A stretch of DNA of 64,000 bases from Corallococcus macrosporus DSM 14697 (lineage in GTDB: Bacteria; Myxococcota; Myxococcia; Myxococcales; Myxococcaceae): contig NZ_CP022203.1 in assembly GCF_002305895.1 (NCBI RefSeq), forward strand, positions 4,628,501-4,692,500. The letters run 5' to 3'. The first letter of the stretch is position 1; every line of letters begins with the position of its first letter. Below the pieces are notes generated by a model. The model was not told the origin of the DNA. It worked only from the letters and a program-made list of their open reading frames with translations, and ran no database searches. Shown here in pieces: positions 38,803 to 47,949 of this stretch. Made by a program: the position numbers and the translations under genes.

Positions 38803-39658
38803 TGTCGTCGACCTCCGCGGGGGCCAGCTTCTCCAGCGCGTCCCCATTGGGCAGCAGCAGGATGGGCCCCAACGGCTCGTCCTGCACCACCCGGATGAGC
38901 CGCCGCTTCACCATCTCCAGGATGGCCAGGAAGGTGATGACCACCTCCTGCCGCGACGGCGTGTCCTCTTCCGTGAACAGGCTCTCGAAGAGAACCTGTC
39001 CATCCGGGCGCAGGCGCTCTACTACGCGGAGGATGGCCTCGGACAGCGTCACGCGCTCCCGGACCACCTCGTGCTGTAGTTTGGGCTGCAACCGCTCCAG
39101 CACCCGGTCGAGCGCCTCCACCAGCTTGAGGACGCTGAACTCCTGGAGCCCCACCTCGTCTTCCGGGATGGGGACGGCCTCCACGGGCACGCTGCGGGCG
39201 AAGACGTCGCGGCCGAGCAGGTCCTGGGTGGCGAGCTGCTCGGCGGCGTCCTTGTACTTCTGGTACTCCAGCAGGCGCCGCACCAGCTCCGCGCGCGGGT
39301 CCTCGGCCTCCTCGGAGACGGAGAGGACCTCCCCTGCTTCCTGCGCCGCCACGACGTCCTGCCGGGGCAGCAGCATGCGGCTCTTGAGGTGCGCCAGCGT
39401 GGAGGCCATCACCAGGAACTCCCCGGCGATGTCGAGGTTGATCTCCCGCATCCGGTCCAGGTGCTCGAGGTACTTCTCCGTGATCAGCGCCAGCGGGATG
39501 TCGAAGATGTCGACCCGGTGCTCCTTGATGAGATGGAGCAGCAGGTCCAGCGGACCTTCGAAATTGGGCAGCGCGATGCGGAAGTTGTCGCCAGGACTCC
39601 GCGGCAACTCCCCTTCACGAAGGGCCTCATCGGCCGGCGAGCGACGTTCCTCACTCAC
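38789..39658 (-). CDS. scpA: Condensin kleisin ScpA
   Basis: 289 residues. FRIALPNFEGPLDLLLHLIKEHRVDIFDIPLALITEKYL is the kleisin N-terminal domain that contacts the SMC neck, followed by NLDIAGEFLVMASTLAHLKSRMLLP, and the C-terminal winged helix includes VVITFLAILEMVKRRLIRVVQDEPLGPI. ScpA bridges the two SMC heads. The start is GTG 39658. It is the first gene of scpA-scpB-rluB, and a candidate promoter and palindromic site lie in the 160 bases upstream. Confidence 0.94.
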   Translation of the reverse strand: MSEERRSPADEALREGELPRSPGDNFRIALPNFEGPLDLLLHLIKEHRVDIFDIPLALITEKYLEHLDRMREINLDIAGEFLVMASTLAHLKSRMLLPRQDVVAAQEAGEVLSVSEEAEDPRAELVRRLLEYQKYKDAAEQLATQDLLGRDVFARSVPVEAVPIPEDEVGLQEFSVLKLVEALDRVLERLQPKLQHEVVRERVTLSEAILRVVERLRPDGQVLFESLFTEEDTPSRQEVVITFLAILEMVKRRLIRVVQDEPLGPILLLPNGDALEKLAPAEVDDSDYR

Positions 39659-39753
39659 CGGATGTCCTGGGTGGCGTCAACGGTATGGGTGGGGGCGCAT
39701 CGCGTAAGGGCCCGACTTTCTTAGGCAGCGGGCACGAGCCTGGAGGACACACA

Positions 39754-39782
39754 CCCATACCAGTGCCCCCCAGGTGGGTCAA
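39754..39782 (-). promoter_or_regulatory. Candidate sigma-70 promoter for scpA-scpB-rluB
   Basis: On the minus strand TTGACC (39782-39777) and TATGGG (39759-39754) are 17 bases apart, a good -35 and a moderate -10. Transcription would start about 90 bases before the scpA GTG. The -10 overlaps one arm of an inverted repeat (GGTATGGGT at 39682-39690 against ACCCATACC at 39753-39761) that could fold in the leader. Confidence 0.4.
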
Positions 39783-39792
39783 ACAATTGACC

Positions 39793-39809
39793 GTGAACGC
39801 CCGTTCAGG
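39793..39809. promoter_or_regulatory. Palindrome resembling a myxobacterial LexA box
   Basis: GTGAACGCCCGTTCAGG contains the perfect inverted repeat TGAACG-CC-CGTTCA. From memory, the Myxococcus xanthus LexA motif is CTRHAMRYBYGTTCAGS; this site fits 16 of 17 positions. It begins ten bases beyond the trpS stop on the far side of the candidate scpA -35 element, so it could regulate scpAB. No lexA or recA is present here to support it. Confidence 0.4.
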
Positions 39810-39818
39810 CACACGGAT

Positions 39819-40865
39819 TCATGGGATTCCCACGGCCTTGCGGACCTGGTCCATGAGGCGGGTCGCCTCGGCGCGGGCCCGGTTGGCGCCGTCCTGGAGG
39901 ATGCGCTCCACCTCGCCCGGGTCGGCCGCCAGCTCGGCGTACCGCTGACGGGCCGGGCCAAAGGCCGCGTGGTAGGCCTCCAGGAGCTTCTTCTTGTAGT
40001 CCCCGTAGCCCTTCCCGCCCGCCTTCCAGGTGGCGTCCACCTCGGCGAAGTCGGACTCGGGCAGCATCAGCTTGAGCAAGTCGTAGAGCGGCGCGTCGCT
40101 GATGAGGCCGGGCGTCGTCGCCGGCTGCGTGGGCACCGGCTTGGGCGCGTCCACCGGCGTCGAGTCCGTCTTGATGGACATGATGCGCTTCTTGATCTCC
40201 TTCTCGTCGCCGAACAGCTCGATGGTGTTCCCGTACGACTTGGACATCTTCTGTCCGTCGACGCCGGGCACCGTCTGGGTGGCCTCCTGGATGCGCGCGG
40301 CGGGCAGCTTGAGGATGCCGGGCGCGTGGCCCCGCTCCTTGCCCTCCGGGTCCGCCGGGTCGTAGCCGGGCACGTACTGGGTGTTGAACTTCACCGCCCA
40401 GTCGCGCGCGAACTCGATGTGCTGGATCTGGTCCTTCCCCACCGGGACGAAGTCCGCGCTGTAGAGCAGGATGTCCGCGGCCATCAGCACCGGGTAGGCG
40501 AAGAGGCCGAAGTCCGGGCTGATGCCCTTGGCCACCTTGTCCTTGTAGCTGTGCGCCCGCTCCAGGTGCGCGTGCGGCGTCACGGTGCCCAGGATCCAGT
40601 ACAGCTCCAGCACCTCGCGCACGTCGCTCTGGCGGAAGAGCACGGCCTTCTTCGGGTCCAGCCCCAGCGACAGGTAGGCCATCGCGGCCTCGCGCGTCAG
40701 CGCCAGCGCGGCCTTGGGGTCCCGCACCGTGGTGAGCGCGTGCAGGTTGGCGATGAAGTAGTACCCCTCGCCCTCATCCTGGAGCTGCACGAACTGGCGG
40801 AGCGCGCCGTAGTAGTTGCCGATGTGCAGCCTGCCGGACGACTGAACTCCTGAGAGAATCCGCAT
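39819..40865 (-). CDS. trpS: Tryptophanyl-tRNA synthetase
   Basis: 348 residues. The class I motifs are GRLHIGNY (HIGH, residues 11-18) and GQKMSKSYGN (KMSKS). Other TrpRS features are MRILSGVQSSG at the N-terminus, YWILGTVTPHAHLERAHSYKDK and FAYPVLMAADILLYSADFVPVGKDQIQHIEFARD. It charges tRNA-Trp in the cytoplasm. ATG 40865 fits the family start exactly; the frame is open another 73 codons upstream but that part encodes the AT-rich repeat region and no family sequence. No ribosome-binding site is obvious. Single-gene transcript likely. Confidence 0.95.
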   Translation of the reverse strand: MRILSGVQSSGRLHIGNYYGALRQFVQLQDEGEGYYFIANLHALTTVRDPKAALALTREAAMAYLSLGLDPKKAVLFRQSDVREVLELYWILGTVTPHAHLERAHSYKDKVAKGISPDFGLFAYPVLMAADILLYSADFVPVGKDQIQHIEFARDWAVKFNTQYVPGYDPADPEGKERGHAPGILKLPAARIQEATQTVPGVDGQKMSKSYGNTIELFGDEKEIKKRIMSIKTDSTPVDAPKPVPTQPATTPGLISDAPLYDLLKLMLPESDFAEVDATWKAGGKGYGDYKKKLLEAYHAAFGPARQRYAELAADPGEVERILQDGANRARAEATRLMDQVRKAVGIP

Positions 40866-40871
40866 ATGGGT

Positions 40872-40930
40872 TTGAACCTGGAATCGGGAATCGGCAGGTC
40901 TTGAGCCTGGATTTTGGAATCGAAAATCGG
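40872..40930. repeat. Imperfect tandem duplication upstream of trpS
   Basis: Two units of 29 and 30 bases, TTGAACCTGGAATC... (40872-40900) and TTGAGCCTGGATTTTGGAATC... (40901-40930), share their first twelve or so bases and the GGAATCG core, which occurs three times. The patch is AT-richer than its surroundings and starts seven bases upstream of the trpS start codon, in its untranslated leader. No T-box features are seen. Confidence 0.45.
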
Positions 40931-41149
40931 ACGGGGGTGGTTCGCATACCCGCCGCGGCGCCGCAACCTTCCGTTCTGCCCGCGCAACGTCCGTCCGATA
41001 CCGGAAGTCAAGACGGACTCTCCCTGGAACTTTGCGCCCCACCAGGAAATCCCGAGCAATTCCAGGCACTTGCAATTGAATCACGACAGGGTGCGCCGGT
41101 ACCCTGGGGGTTCCTCACGCGGGCAACCCACCTTGGAGGAAGCACCGGC

Positions 41150-42322
41150 ATGGAGCCATTCAACGGAAGTCTCGCCAGCTATCGCTTGCAGTTGGTGATG
41201 CCCCCGCTGTTCAGCGCGCCCGGCGTGGAAGGGGTGCTGCGGGTGGAGCGAGGCGCGGTGCGGCGCTGCTTCCACGTCAAGGACGGCTACCTGGTGGGCG
41301 AAAGCTCGAACGACCCTCGCGAGCACCTGGCGCAGGTGCTGGTGAACCTCCGCATCCTGGACGCGCCCCGGGCCGCGGCCGCCTTCGAGGCCGCCGAGGG
41401 AGCGGGCATGCCCTACGGCACCTTCCTCGTCCAACGCTGCTTCGTGGAGCTGCCGCGGCTCATCGAGGCGCTGGAGCACAAGGCGCGCGAGTCCCTCTTC
41501 GACTGCTACGCCTGGGAGTCCGGCGAGGTGGAGTTCACCCCCGGCCTGCCGCCCAACACCCGGGCCGTGGGCCTCAAGCTGTCCCTGTCCACGCTGCACC
41601 GGGACGCGGTGACGCGGCAGCGCGAGTGGGCCATGTTCCGCGACATCTTCCCGCGCCTGGACACGACGTTCCGCGTCTACCGCGAGTTCGCCGTGGAGAC
41701 CTACTCCGAGGAGGAGGACGTCCTGCTGGACCTCGCGTCGAGCGGCGCCACGTTGGGCGAGCTGCTGGCCAGCGCCCGCGAGGCCCCGCTCTTCGCCGCG
41801 CGCTGGGTGCTGCACCTGTACCGGCGCGGAGCCCTGGCGCCGCGCAAGGCCCGAGGCCCCCGGCTGGGCGAGGCCGCCGAGCTGGCGGAGCTGCTCACCC
41901 TGGTGAAGCGCTTCCTGGAGAACGGCAAGTATGACCACGCCGTCGCCCTGGCCGCGCAAATCCTGGAGCGAGGCCCCGTCCCCGAGGCCCACGCCCTGTA
42001 CCGGGAGGCCGAGATCCGCCTGACGCTGGCCCTCAGCGACGAGCTCTTCGCGCTGGACGGGCGCCTGGTGTTCGAGCCGATCCCGCGCCCCACCCCGCCG
42101 GACCTGACGGCGGACGACCTGTACCTGTACTCGAAGCTGCGCGGCAGCCGGAGCATCCGGCAGGCCCTGCGCACGGCGGCCATGGGCGAGCTGGCCGCGT
42201 CCCGCTCCGTGCACCGGCTGATGGCCACCGGGCTCATCCGCGTGGCCCCGCTGCCAGGCAGCGAGCCCCGGCGCGCCCAGACGGACCCGTTCGGCCTCCC
42301 CGTCCACGTCGCGGGGAGCTGA
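41150..42322 (+). CDS. DUF4388 (PATAN-type) domain protein
   Basis: 390 residues, no signal peptide. The N-terminal part is DUF4388-like: FNGSLASYRLQLVMPPLFSAPGVEGVLRVERGAVRRCFHVKDGYLVGESSNDPREHLAQVLV followed by QRCFVELPRLIEALEHKARESLFDCYAWESGEVEF. These domains are frequent in delta-proteobacterial signalling proteins. The middle and C-terminal helical parts (LASSGATLGELLASARE; ADDLYLYSKLRGSRSIRQALRTAAMGELAASRSVHRLMATGLI) look like winged-helix-like response domains. No enzyme motif is seen. ATG 41150 follows TTGGAGGA. Convergent with xerD. Confidence 0.75.
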   Translation: MEPFNGSLASYRLQLVMPPLFSAPGVEGVLRVERGAVRRCFHVKDGYLVGESSNDPREHLAQVLVNLRILDAPRAAAAFEAAEGAGMPYGTFLVQRCFVELPRLIEALEHKARESLFDCYAWESGEVEFTPGLPPNTRAVGLKLSLSTLHRDAVTRQREWAMFRDIFPRLDTTFRVYREFAVETYSEEEDVLLDLASSGATLGELLASAREAPLFAARWVLHLYRRGALAPRKARGPRLGEAAELAELLTLVKRFLENGKYDHAVALAAQILERGPVPEAHALYREAEIRLTLALSDELFALDGRLVFEPIPRPTPPDLTADDLYLYSKLRGSRSIRQALRTAAMGELAASRSVHRLMATGLIRVAPLPGSEPRRAQTDPFGLPVHVAGS

Positions 42323-42364
42323 GCCCCCGGAGCGAGGCGGAGGCCAGGGTGACGCCCCCGCCCC

Positions 42365-43300
<936 letters not shown>

Positions 43301-43345
43301 CGCCGCGCAGGCTACCGGAGGCGCGCGGCGAGGCAACTCAGCGGC

Positions 43346-44326
43346 TCACCGCCGGGGCTCCCCCGCCCCCTCCGGCACCGCGGACTCCAGCGCCTGCACC
43401 ACCCACGGCCAGCCCACCACGATGTTCCCCGGGGAGCGCAGGCAGGCATCCGCCACCGCCAGCACCTCCGCCGGCCTCGAGCGCACCGCCAGCGCCAGGT
43501 GCCGCCCCAGGAAGGGGTGCGGCAGGTAGCTGAGGTTGTGGTGGCGCACCGGCACCCAGCCCAGCGTGGGCCGTCCCGTCCAGCGCTCCACCGCATACGC
43601 CACCGCCGACGCCAGCACCTCCAGCGCGTACAGCGGCAGCCGGAACGCGCTCACCAGGAACGCCACCAGCGCGCTGGCCGCCACCGCCCCGGCATAGGAC
43701 ACGTTGGTCGTCCCGCTCCAGACCGCCATCGGCGTCAGGCTGGTCAGGATGGCCGCCAGTTGGACCCACACCACGGTGGGCCCCCGGCCAATGGCAATGC
43801 CGCTGATGCTCCCGCAGGCCAGCCCGGCGACCCCGCCGAGACAAAGCCCCACCATCATGCCCGCCGCCCCCCCCAGGTCCGGCCCGAAGGCGTTCGCGGC
43901 CGTGGCGTGCAGCCCCAGCAGCGTGGCCAGGCTGGCCAGGGAGCCCAGCAGGACGCCCGCCGCCAGCCCCAGCGTCTGCGCCAGCACCAGCCCCACCGCC
44001 GAGCAGCACAGCGCCGACAGCACCCAGCCCCGCTCCAGCGGCAGGCCCGCGCTCAACAGCGCCAGGCCCAGCAGCTCCGTCACCACCGGCGCCCAGACGA
44101 GCAGCAACAGCAACATGCGCCGGAGGTAGACGCTGGTCGCCTTGTGCCCCTCGGCGGCGTGGCCGTTCAATGTCGCCAGACGAGCGCCCGGCAGGGCGAT
44201 GCCCGCGCTCCGCAGCCGGTAGTGCAGGTCCACCGGCCGGAACAGCAACAACAGTAACAATCGCAGCAGCCCTGGAACCTGCTCCGGTCCATCCACGGAG
44301 CTCGGCCGTGTTCCCCCCTGTGCCAA
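43346..44326 (-). CDS. Hypothetical polytopic membrane protein
   Basis: 326 residues with about seven hydrophobic stretches and notable Gly/Ala content (GMMVGLCLGGVAGLACGSISGIAIG). An N-terminal LLRLLLLLLFRPVDLHYRLRSAGI may be an amphipathic or membrane segment. The C-terminal 80 residues (RPTLGWVPVRHHNLSYLPHPFLGRHLALAVRSRPAEVLAVADACLRSPGN) are soluble and resemble the tails of NACHT/PBS-associated membrane proteins, but no family is assigned. The start is probably TTG 44326, five bases after GGGGGA. It lies between xerD and the YrdC-like gene on the same strand. Confidence 0.6.
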   Translation of the reverse strand: MAQGGTRPSSVDGPEQVPGLLRLLLLLLFRPVDLHYRLRSAGIALPGARLATLNGHAAEGHKATSVYLRRMLLLLLVWAPVVTELLGLALLSAGLPLERGWVLSALCCSAVGLVLAQTLGLAAGVLLGSLASLATLLGLHATAANAFGPDLGGAAGMMVGLCLGGVAGLACGSISGIAIGRGPTVVWVQLAAILTSLTPMAVWSGTTNVSYAGAVAASALVAFLVSAFRLPLYALEVLASAVAYAVERWTGRPTLGWVPVRHHNLSYLPHPFLGRHLALAVRSRPAEVLAVADACLRSPGNIVVGWPWVVQALESAVPEGAGEPRR

Positions 44327-44348
44327 GAAATCCCCCTATTCTCGGGTT

Positions 44349-44960
44349 CTAGTCCTCCAGCCTACCCTTCCCTTGCCGGAGGATTTCAAGTGAATCGCCG
44401 ATGAGTGAAATCACGGTCGACGGTTCATTGAGCGTCACCCCCCCGTCAAGGATGAGCTCCAGACCGTGTCCCAGCTCGGCCTTGATATCCTTTGCGTCCG
44501 TGAGGGGCTCACCCTCGGTGTTGGTGGCGGAGGTCGTCACCAGGGGGCGGCCCAGGGCGCGGGCCAGCTCCCGGACGAGCGCCGAGTCAGGCACCCGGAT
44601 GCCCACCTGCTTCTGCTTGGACATCATCAAATCCGGCACCAGGCGCGTGGCCTCCAGGATGAAGGTGAACGCACCCGGAGTGAGGCTCTTCATGGTCCGG
44701 TACGCGAAGTTGCTCACGTGCGCGTAGCGGGCCACGTCCGACAGGTCCGGACAGAGGAAGGACAGCGGCTTCTTCTTGTCGCGGCCCTTGAGCTGATAGA
44801 GCCGCTCGATGCCCTTCTTGGAGCTCAAATCACAGCCGAGCCCGAAGTAGGTATCCGTCGGGTAGGCCAGCAGGCCGCCGCGCTCCAGCACCTCCACCGC
44901 GCGCTGGATGTGGCGGGGTGAGGGGTGCTCCATGTCCACCTCGAGGATGGGTGCGGCCAT
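44349..44960 (-). CDS. YrdC/Sua5/YciO-family protein (tRNA threonylcarbamoylation type)
   Basis: 203 residues. The YrdC fold is shown by RGGLLAYPTDTYFGLGCDL, the substrate-site KGRDKKKPLSFLC, SLTPGAFTFILEATRLVP and VGIRVPDSALVRELARALGRPLVTTSAT. TsaC/Sua5 makes threonylcarbamoyl-AMP for the t6A modification of tRNA. Segments such as LCPDLSDVARYAHVSNFAYRTMKSLTPGAFTFIL are closer to the paralogue YciO, so the symbol is left open. ATG 44960 has GGAGGACATC directly upstream. Confidence 0.85.
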   Translation of the reverse strand: MAAPILEVDMEHPSPRHIQRAVEVLERGGLLAYPTDTYFGLGCDLSSKKGIERLYQLKGRDKKKPLSFLCPDLSDVARYAHVSNFAYRTMKSLTPGAFTFILEATRLVPDLMMSKQKQVGIRVPDSALVRELARALGRPLVTTSATNTEGEPLTDAKDIKAELGHGLELILDGGVTLNEPSTVISLIGDSLEILRQGKGRLED

Positions 44961-45013
44961 GATGTCCTCCGTGCCTCCCGTGACTGCTGCTGTCGGCTCT
45001 GATGCCTGAGAGC

Positions 45014-46312
45014 CTATGCCGTTCCCTGCGCGTCCTCCGAGCGGATCTCACCCGAGGCGGCCAGGGCCTTGCGCGTGAGGACCGGCCCCACCAGCTCGTG
45101 GGCGGTGATCATCGCGACGATGAGCACCTCCACCTGGGGACCGAAGGTGGGAAACGTCCTCGACACCAGGGCCGCCAACCCGAAGGTGACACCGGCCTGG
45201 GAGATGAGCCCCATCCACAGGTAGCGCTTGAGCCGCGGGTCGTCCGCGGGCGCGAAGCGGCGGCAGGAGAACCAGATGGCCGCGCCTCGCAGCGCCACCA
45301 GCAGCAGCGCCGCCGGGCCCACGGACACCAGGGTGTCCAGCTTCAGGCCCGCGCCCGCCGCGGCGAAGAAGAGCGCGAACACCGGCAGGCCCGCCTGCTG
45401 GATGGCGTTGTGGATGCGCTCGCCGGCGTGCTCGTCCAGGTTGGCGATGAGCGCCCCGGCCGCCAGCGACACCAGCAGCGGGGACAGGTGCAGGCGCGTG
45501 CCCCCTTCCGCCGCCGCGAAGCACAGCCCCACCAGGAACAGCGGCAGCTCCTGCTTCACGCCGCGCATGTAGATGAGCATCCCCACGGCCAGCACCAGGC
45601 CCACCACCACCGAGCCGAACAGCTCCCACCCCACCCCGCCCAGCAGCCCCGGCACGTCCAGCCCGCCGCCGAAGCTCGCCTTCGTCACGCCCGCGGCCAG
45701 CGCGAAGGCTACCATCACGAACAGGTCGCCGATGATGACCAGCGCCATCAGGAACTCCGTGAAGGCGCCTCGCGCGCTCGTCTCCTGGACGATGGCGATG
45801 GTGACGGTGGGAGAGAAGGACACCACCACCGTGGACATCAACGCGCTGACCGCCAGGGCCTGCGGCACCGTCATGGCCGTCAGGAAGGGCAACACCGGCT
45901 TGAGCGCGAAGGTGGCCCCGAAGCACACCAGGAAGGTGAAGCCGCACACGGCCGCGCACAGCAGGGCCACGCGCGCGCCCACGCGGCGGATGAGCCCCAG
46001 GCGCAGCTCCGTGCCGGCCACCAGCGCGATGAGGCTCACCGCCAGCCCCTTCACCAGCTCCAGCCCCTTCACGCCCGCGTTCGGGATGAAGCCCAGCGCG
46101 TGGGGCCCCACCGCCACGCCCACCAGCAGGTAGCCCGTGAGGCGCGGCAGGCCCATCCCCTTGGCCACCTTGCCCGCGAACAGGCCACACAGCAGCAGCG
46201 CGCCCGCGGCCAGAATCACCGGCGTCCCGGAGTCCGCCCGGAGCACCTGCGCCCGGCTGATGATGGCCAGCAGCACCATCAGCAGCAGCAACCGGATGAC
46301 GCTCCCGTTCAT
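45014..46312 (-). CDS. CPA-type cation/proton antiporter, Gly-Asp variant
   Basis: 432 residues with about twelve membrane segments and no C-terminal RCK/TrkA domain. GKVAKGMGLPRLTGYLLVGVAVGPHALGFI is the family opening; SALMSTVVVSFSPTVTIAIVQE and LMALVIIGDLFVMVAFALA hold the ion-site helices. Where CPA2 exchangers usually carry Asp-Asp, this protein has Gly-Asp. The second half (RLHLSPLLVSLAAGALIANLDEHAGERIHNAIQQAGLPVFALFFAAAGAGL) is typical. ATG 46312 overlaps the upstream antiporter stop by four bases (ATGA), so both are made together and may act as a pair. Confidence 0.87.
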   Translation of the reverse strand: MNGSVIRLLLLMVLLAIISRAQVLRADSGTPVILAAGALLLCGLFAGKVAKGMGLPRLTGYLLVGVAVGPHALGFIPNAGVKGLELVKGLAVSLIALVAGTELRLGLIRRVGARVALLCAAVCGFTFLVCFGATFALKPVLPFLTAMTVPQALAVSALMSTVVVSFSPTVTIAIVQETSARGAFTEFLMALVIIGDLFVMVAFALAAGVTKASFGGGLDVPGLLGGVGWELFGSVVVGLVLAVGMLIYMRGVKQELPLFLVGLCFAAAEGGTRLHLSPLLVSLAAGALIANLDEHAGERIHNAIQQAGLPVFALFFAAAGAGLKLDTLVSVGPAALLLVALRGAAIWFSCRRFAPADDPRLKRYLWMGLISQAGVTFGLAALVSRTFPTFGPQVEVLIVAMITAHELVGPVLTRKALAASGEIRSEDAQGTA

Positions 46313-47532
46313 GCCGCCACCTTGTCCCCATCCGAGGAGGAGGGCGTCAGGGCCCCGCGGGGCGGCTCCATCACGTGCTGGAAGGCCTGGCCCGCCAGCA
46401 GCTCGTTCACCACCGCGCCCATCACCACCACGTCCAGCACCCGCCGCGCCAGCACGCCAGGGACGAGCATCCCGTACTCCGCCACCAGGCACAGCGCGAG
46501 CCCGCCCTGGGCGATCAGCGCGTAGCCCAGCCGGGGCGGCAGCACGAGCGTCTGCTGCACCAGCCGGCTCGCGAGCCGGCCCCCCGCCATCTTCCCCAGG
46601 AAGCGCAGGCCCACGTAGGCCGGCATCAGCGCCCAGGCCCAGTAGTCCCGCGCGTGCACCGCGCACCCCACCAGGAACACCAGCACCAGGAAGACGGGCC
46701 GCTCCACCCGGCCCAGGGCGCGCGCCACCCGCTCCGAGGTCCGCCCGCCCACCACCGCCAGCGTCGCGCCGCACGCCACCCCCGCGAGCAGCGGCGACAC
46801 GCGCAGGTACGCCGCCGCGCCGCCCACCAGCGCCACGCCGCCCAGCGTCACCGTGGTCAGCTCCGCCAGGTCCTTCAACCCATGGGTGAGGAACGCCAGC
46901 AGCGCGCCGCACATGACGCCCAGCAGCAAGGCCAGACAGACCAGGCCCAGCCCCTCGCCCACGTTGTCGGCCGAGCCAATCATCAACGCCAGCGCCAGCA
47001 CGCCCAGGCCCACCGCGTCATCCAGCATGGTCAGCAGCGCCACGCCCAGGCCGCGCGCCCGATCCAGCCGCCCCGCGCGCCACGCGAGCACGGCCGAGTG
47101 CCCCGACGACAGGCTGGCCGCCGCCCCCAGCATGGCCGCCGCGCCCACCGCGCCGAGCACGCCGCGCCCGGACGTGAAGAGGAGCGGCACTAGCAACGGC
47201 AGGGCCACGAAGAAGAAGGCCGTGCCCGAGTGTGCCATGGCCGACAGGTAGACGGGCCGAGGCAACAGGCGCAGCAGCCGGGGCTCCAGGTTGAGGCCCA
47301 GCAGCACGCCCGCGGTGCCCAGGCCCAGCGCCATCACCGGACGCAAGGCCTCCACGTTCCGCTCGGTGAGCACCCCGGCCACCGAAGGCCCCAGGAGGAT
47401 GCCGAGCAGGACGAAGAGAAAGCCGCTGGCCGCCAGCCTCGCCAGGGCCGGGAAGCGCCCCGGATCCAGCGCGCGGCTGGAGGCGAGCAGCGACAGCGCC
47501 GCGATGGAAAGAAAGACGAGCAGCGCTTGCAC
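46309..47532 (-). CDS. CPA2-type cation/proton antiporter, Asp-Asp variant
   Basis: 407 residues, about twelve membrane helices, no cytoplasmic regulatory domain. GFLFVLLGILLGPSVAGVL opens the family, and GVALLTMLDDAVGLGVLALAL has the Asp-Asp ion-binding pair of electrogenic CPA2 exchangers. Also LAGVACGATLAVVGGRTSERVARALGRVERPVFLVLVFLVGCAV and LIAQGGLALCLVAE. The start is GTG 47532. It is coupled to the downstream antiporter, and a small soluble protein gene lies 32 bases upstream, giving a three-gene operon. Confidence 0.85.
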   Translation of the reverse strand: MQALLVFLSIAALSLLASSRALDPGRFPALARLAASGFLFVLLGILLGPSVAGVLTERNVEALRPVMALGLGTAGVLLGLNLEPRLLRLLPRPVYLSAMAHSGTAFFFVALPLLVPLLFTSGRGVLGAVGAAAMLGAAASLSSGHSAVLAWRAGRLDRARGLGVALLTMLDDAVGLGVLALALMIGSADNVGEGLGLVCLALLLGVMCGALLAFLTHGLKDLAELTTVTLGGVALVGGAAAYLRVSPLLAGVACGATLAVVGGRTSERVARALGRVERPVFLVLVFLVGCAVHARDYWAWALMPAYVGLRFLGKMAGGRLASRLVQQTLVLPPRLGYALIAQGGLALCLVAEYGMLVPGVLARRVLDVVVMGAVVNELLAGQAFQHVMEPPRGALTPSSSDGDKVAA

Positions 47533-47564
47533 AGGCCGTGATTACACCGGCGGGGCACTCCCCG

Positions 47565-47903
47565 TCACGACCGGCGATGCGTGGGCGCGGAAATCACTGG
47601 CATGGCGACCAGGCGTCCCATGGGGGGATCGTCCGCATCCATCTCCAGTTGCACCCGCTGGACCAGCCGCTCCATCTCCTCCGCCGGGACGCCCGGCAGC
47701 AGGCTCAAGAGAATGACGCGGTCGTCATCCGCGCCCAACGCCAGGCTGCGGAGCCCCGCGAACACGGGCACCTCGGCGGACAACGCGGCGGCCGCGCTCC
47801 GAGCCCGCACCACCAACGGCTCCGGGATGCCGAACTCCCGGAGCCGGCGGATGGCCCGCTCGGTTCCTTCCAACTGTTCGAGGAACGTGATGACCAGGTA
47901 CAC
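47565..47903 (-). CDS. Small soluble protein, possibly PII-like regulator
   Basis: 112 residues from GTG 47903. MYLVITFLEQLEGTERAIRRLREFGIPEPLVVRARS, then LSAEVPVFAGLRSLALGADDDRVILLSLLPGVPAEEMERLVQRVQLEM, has the beta-alpha-beta-beta-alpha-beta order of a ferredoxin-like PII/DUF3240-type protein. That is judged by pattern only. PII-like proteins encoded beside ion transporters usually gate them according to nucleotide or bicarbonate levels, so a regulatory role for the two antiporters downstream is inferred. Confidence 0.55.
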   Translation of the reverse strand: MYLVITFLEQLEGTERAIRRLREFGIPEPLVVRARSAAAALSAEVPVFAGLRSLALGADDDRVILLSLLPGVPAEEMERLVQRVQLEMDADDPPMGRLVAMPVISAPTHRRS

Positions 47904-47949
47904 GCGGCCGTCTTAGTCGGTCCGCGAGCCTGACGCCACGCTCTCCGCG

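Noticed and set aside
40866-40880. GGTTCAAACC on the minus strand, like a tRNA T-arm
   Set aside because: No acceptor, D or anticodon arms can be built around it.
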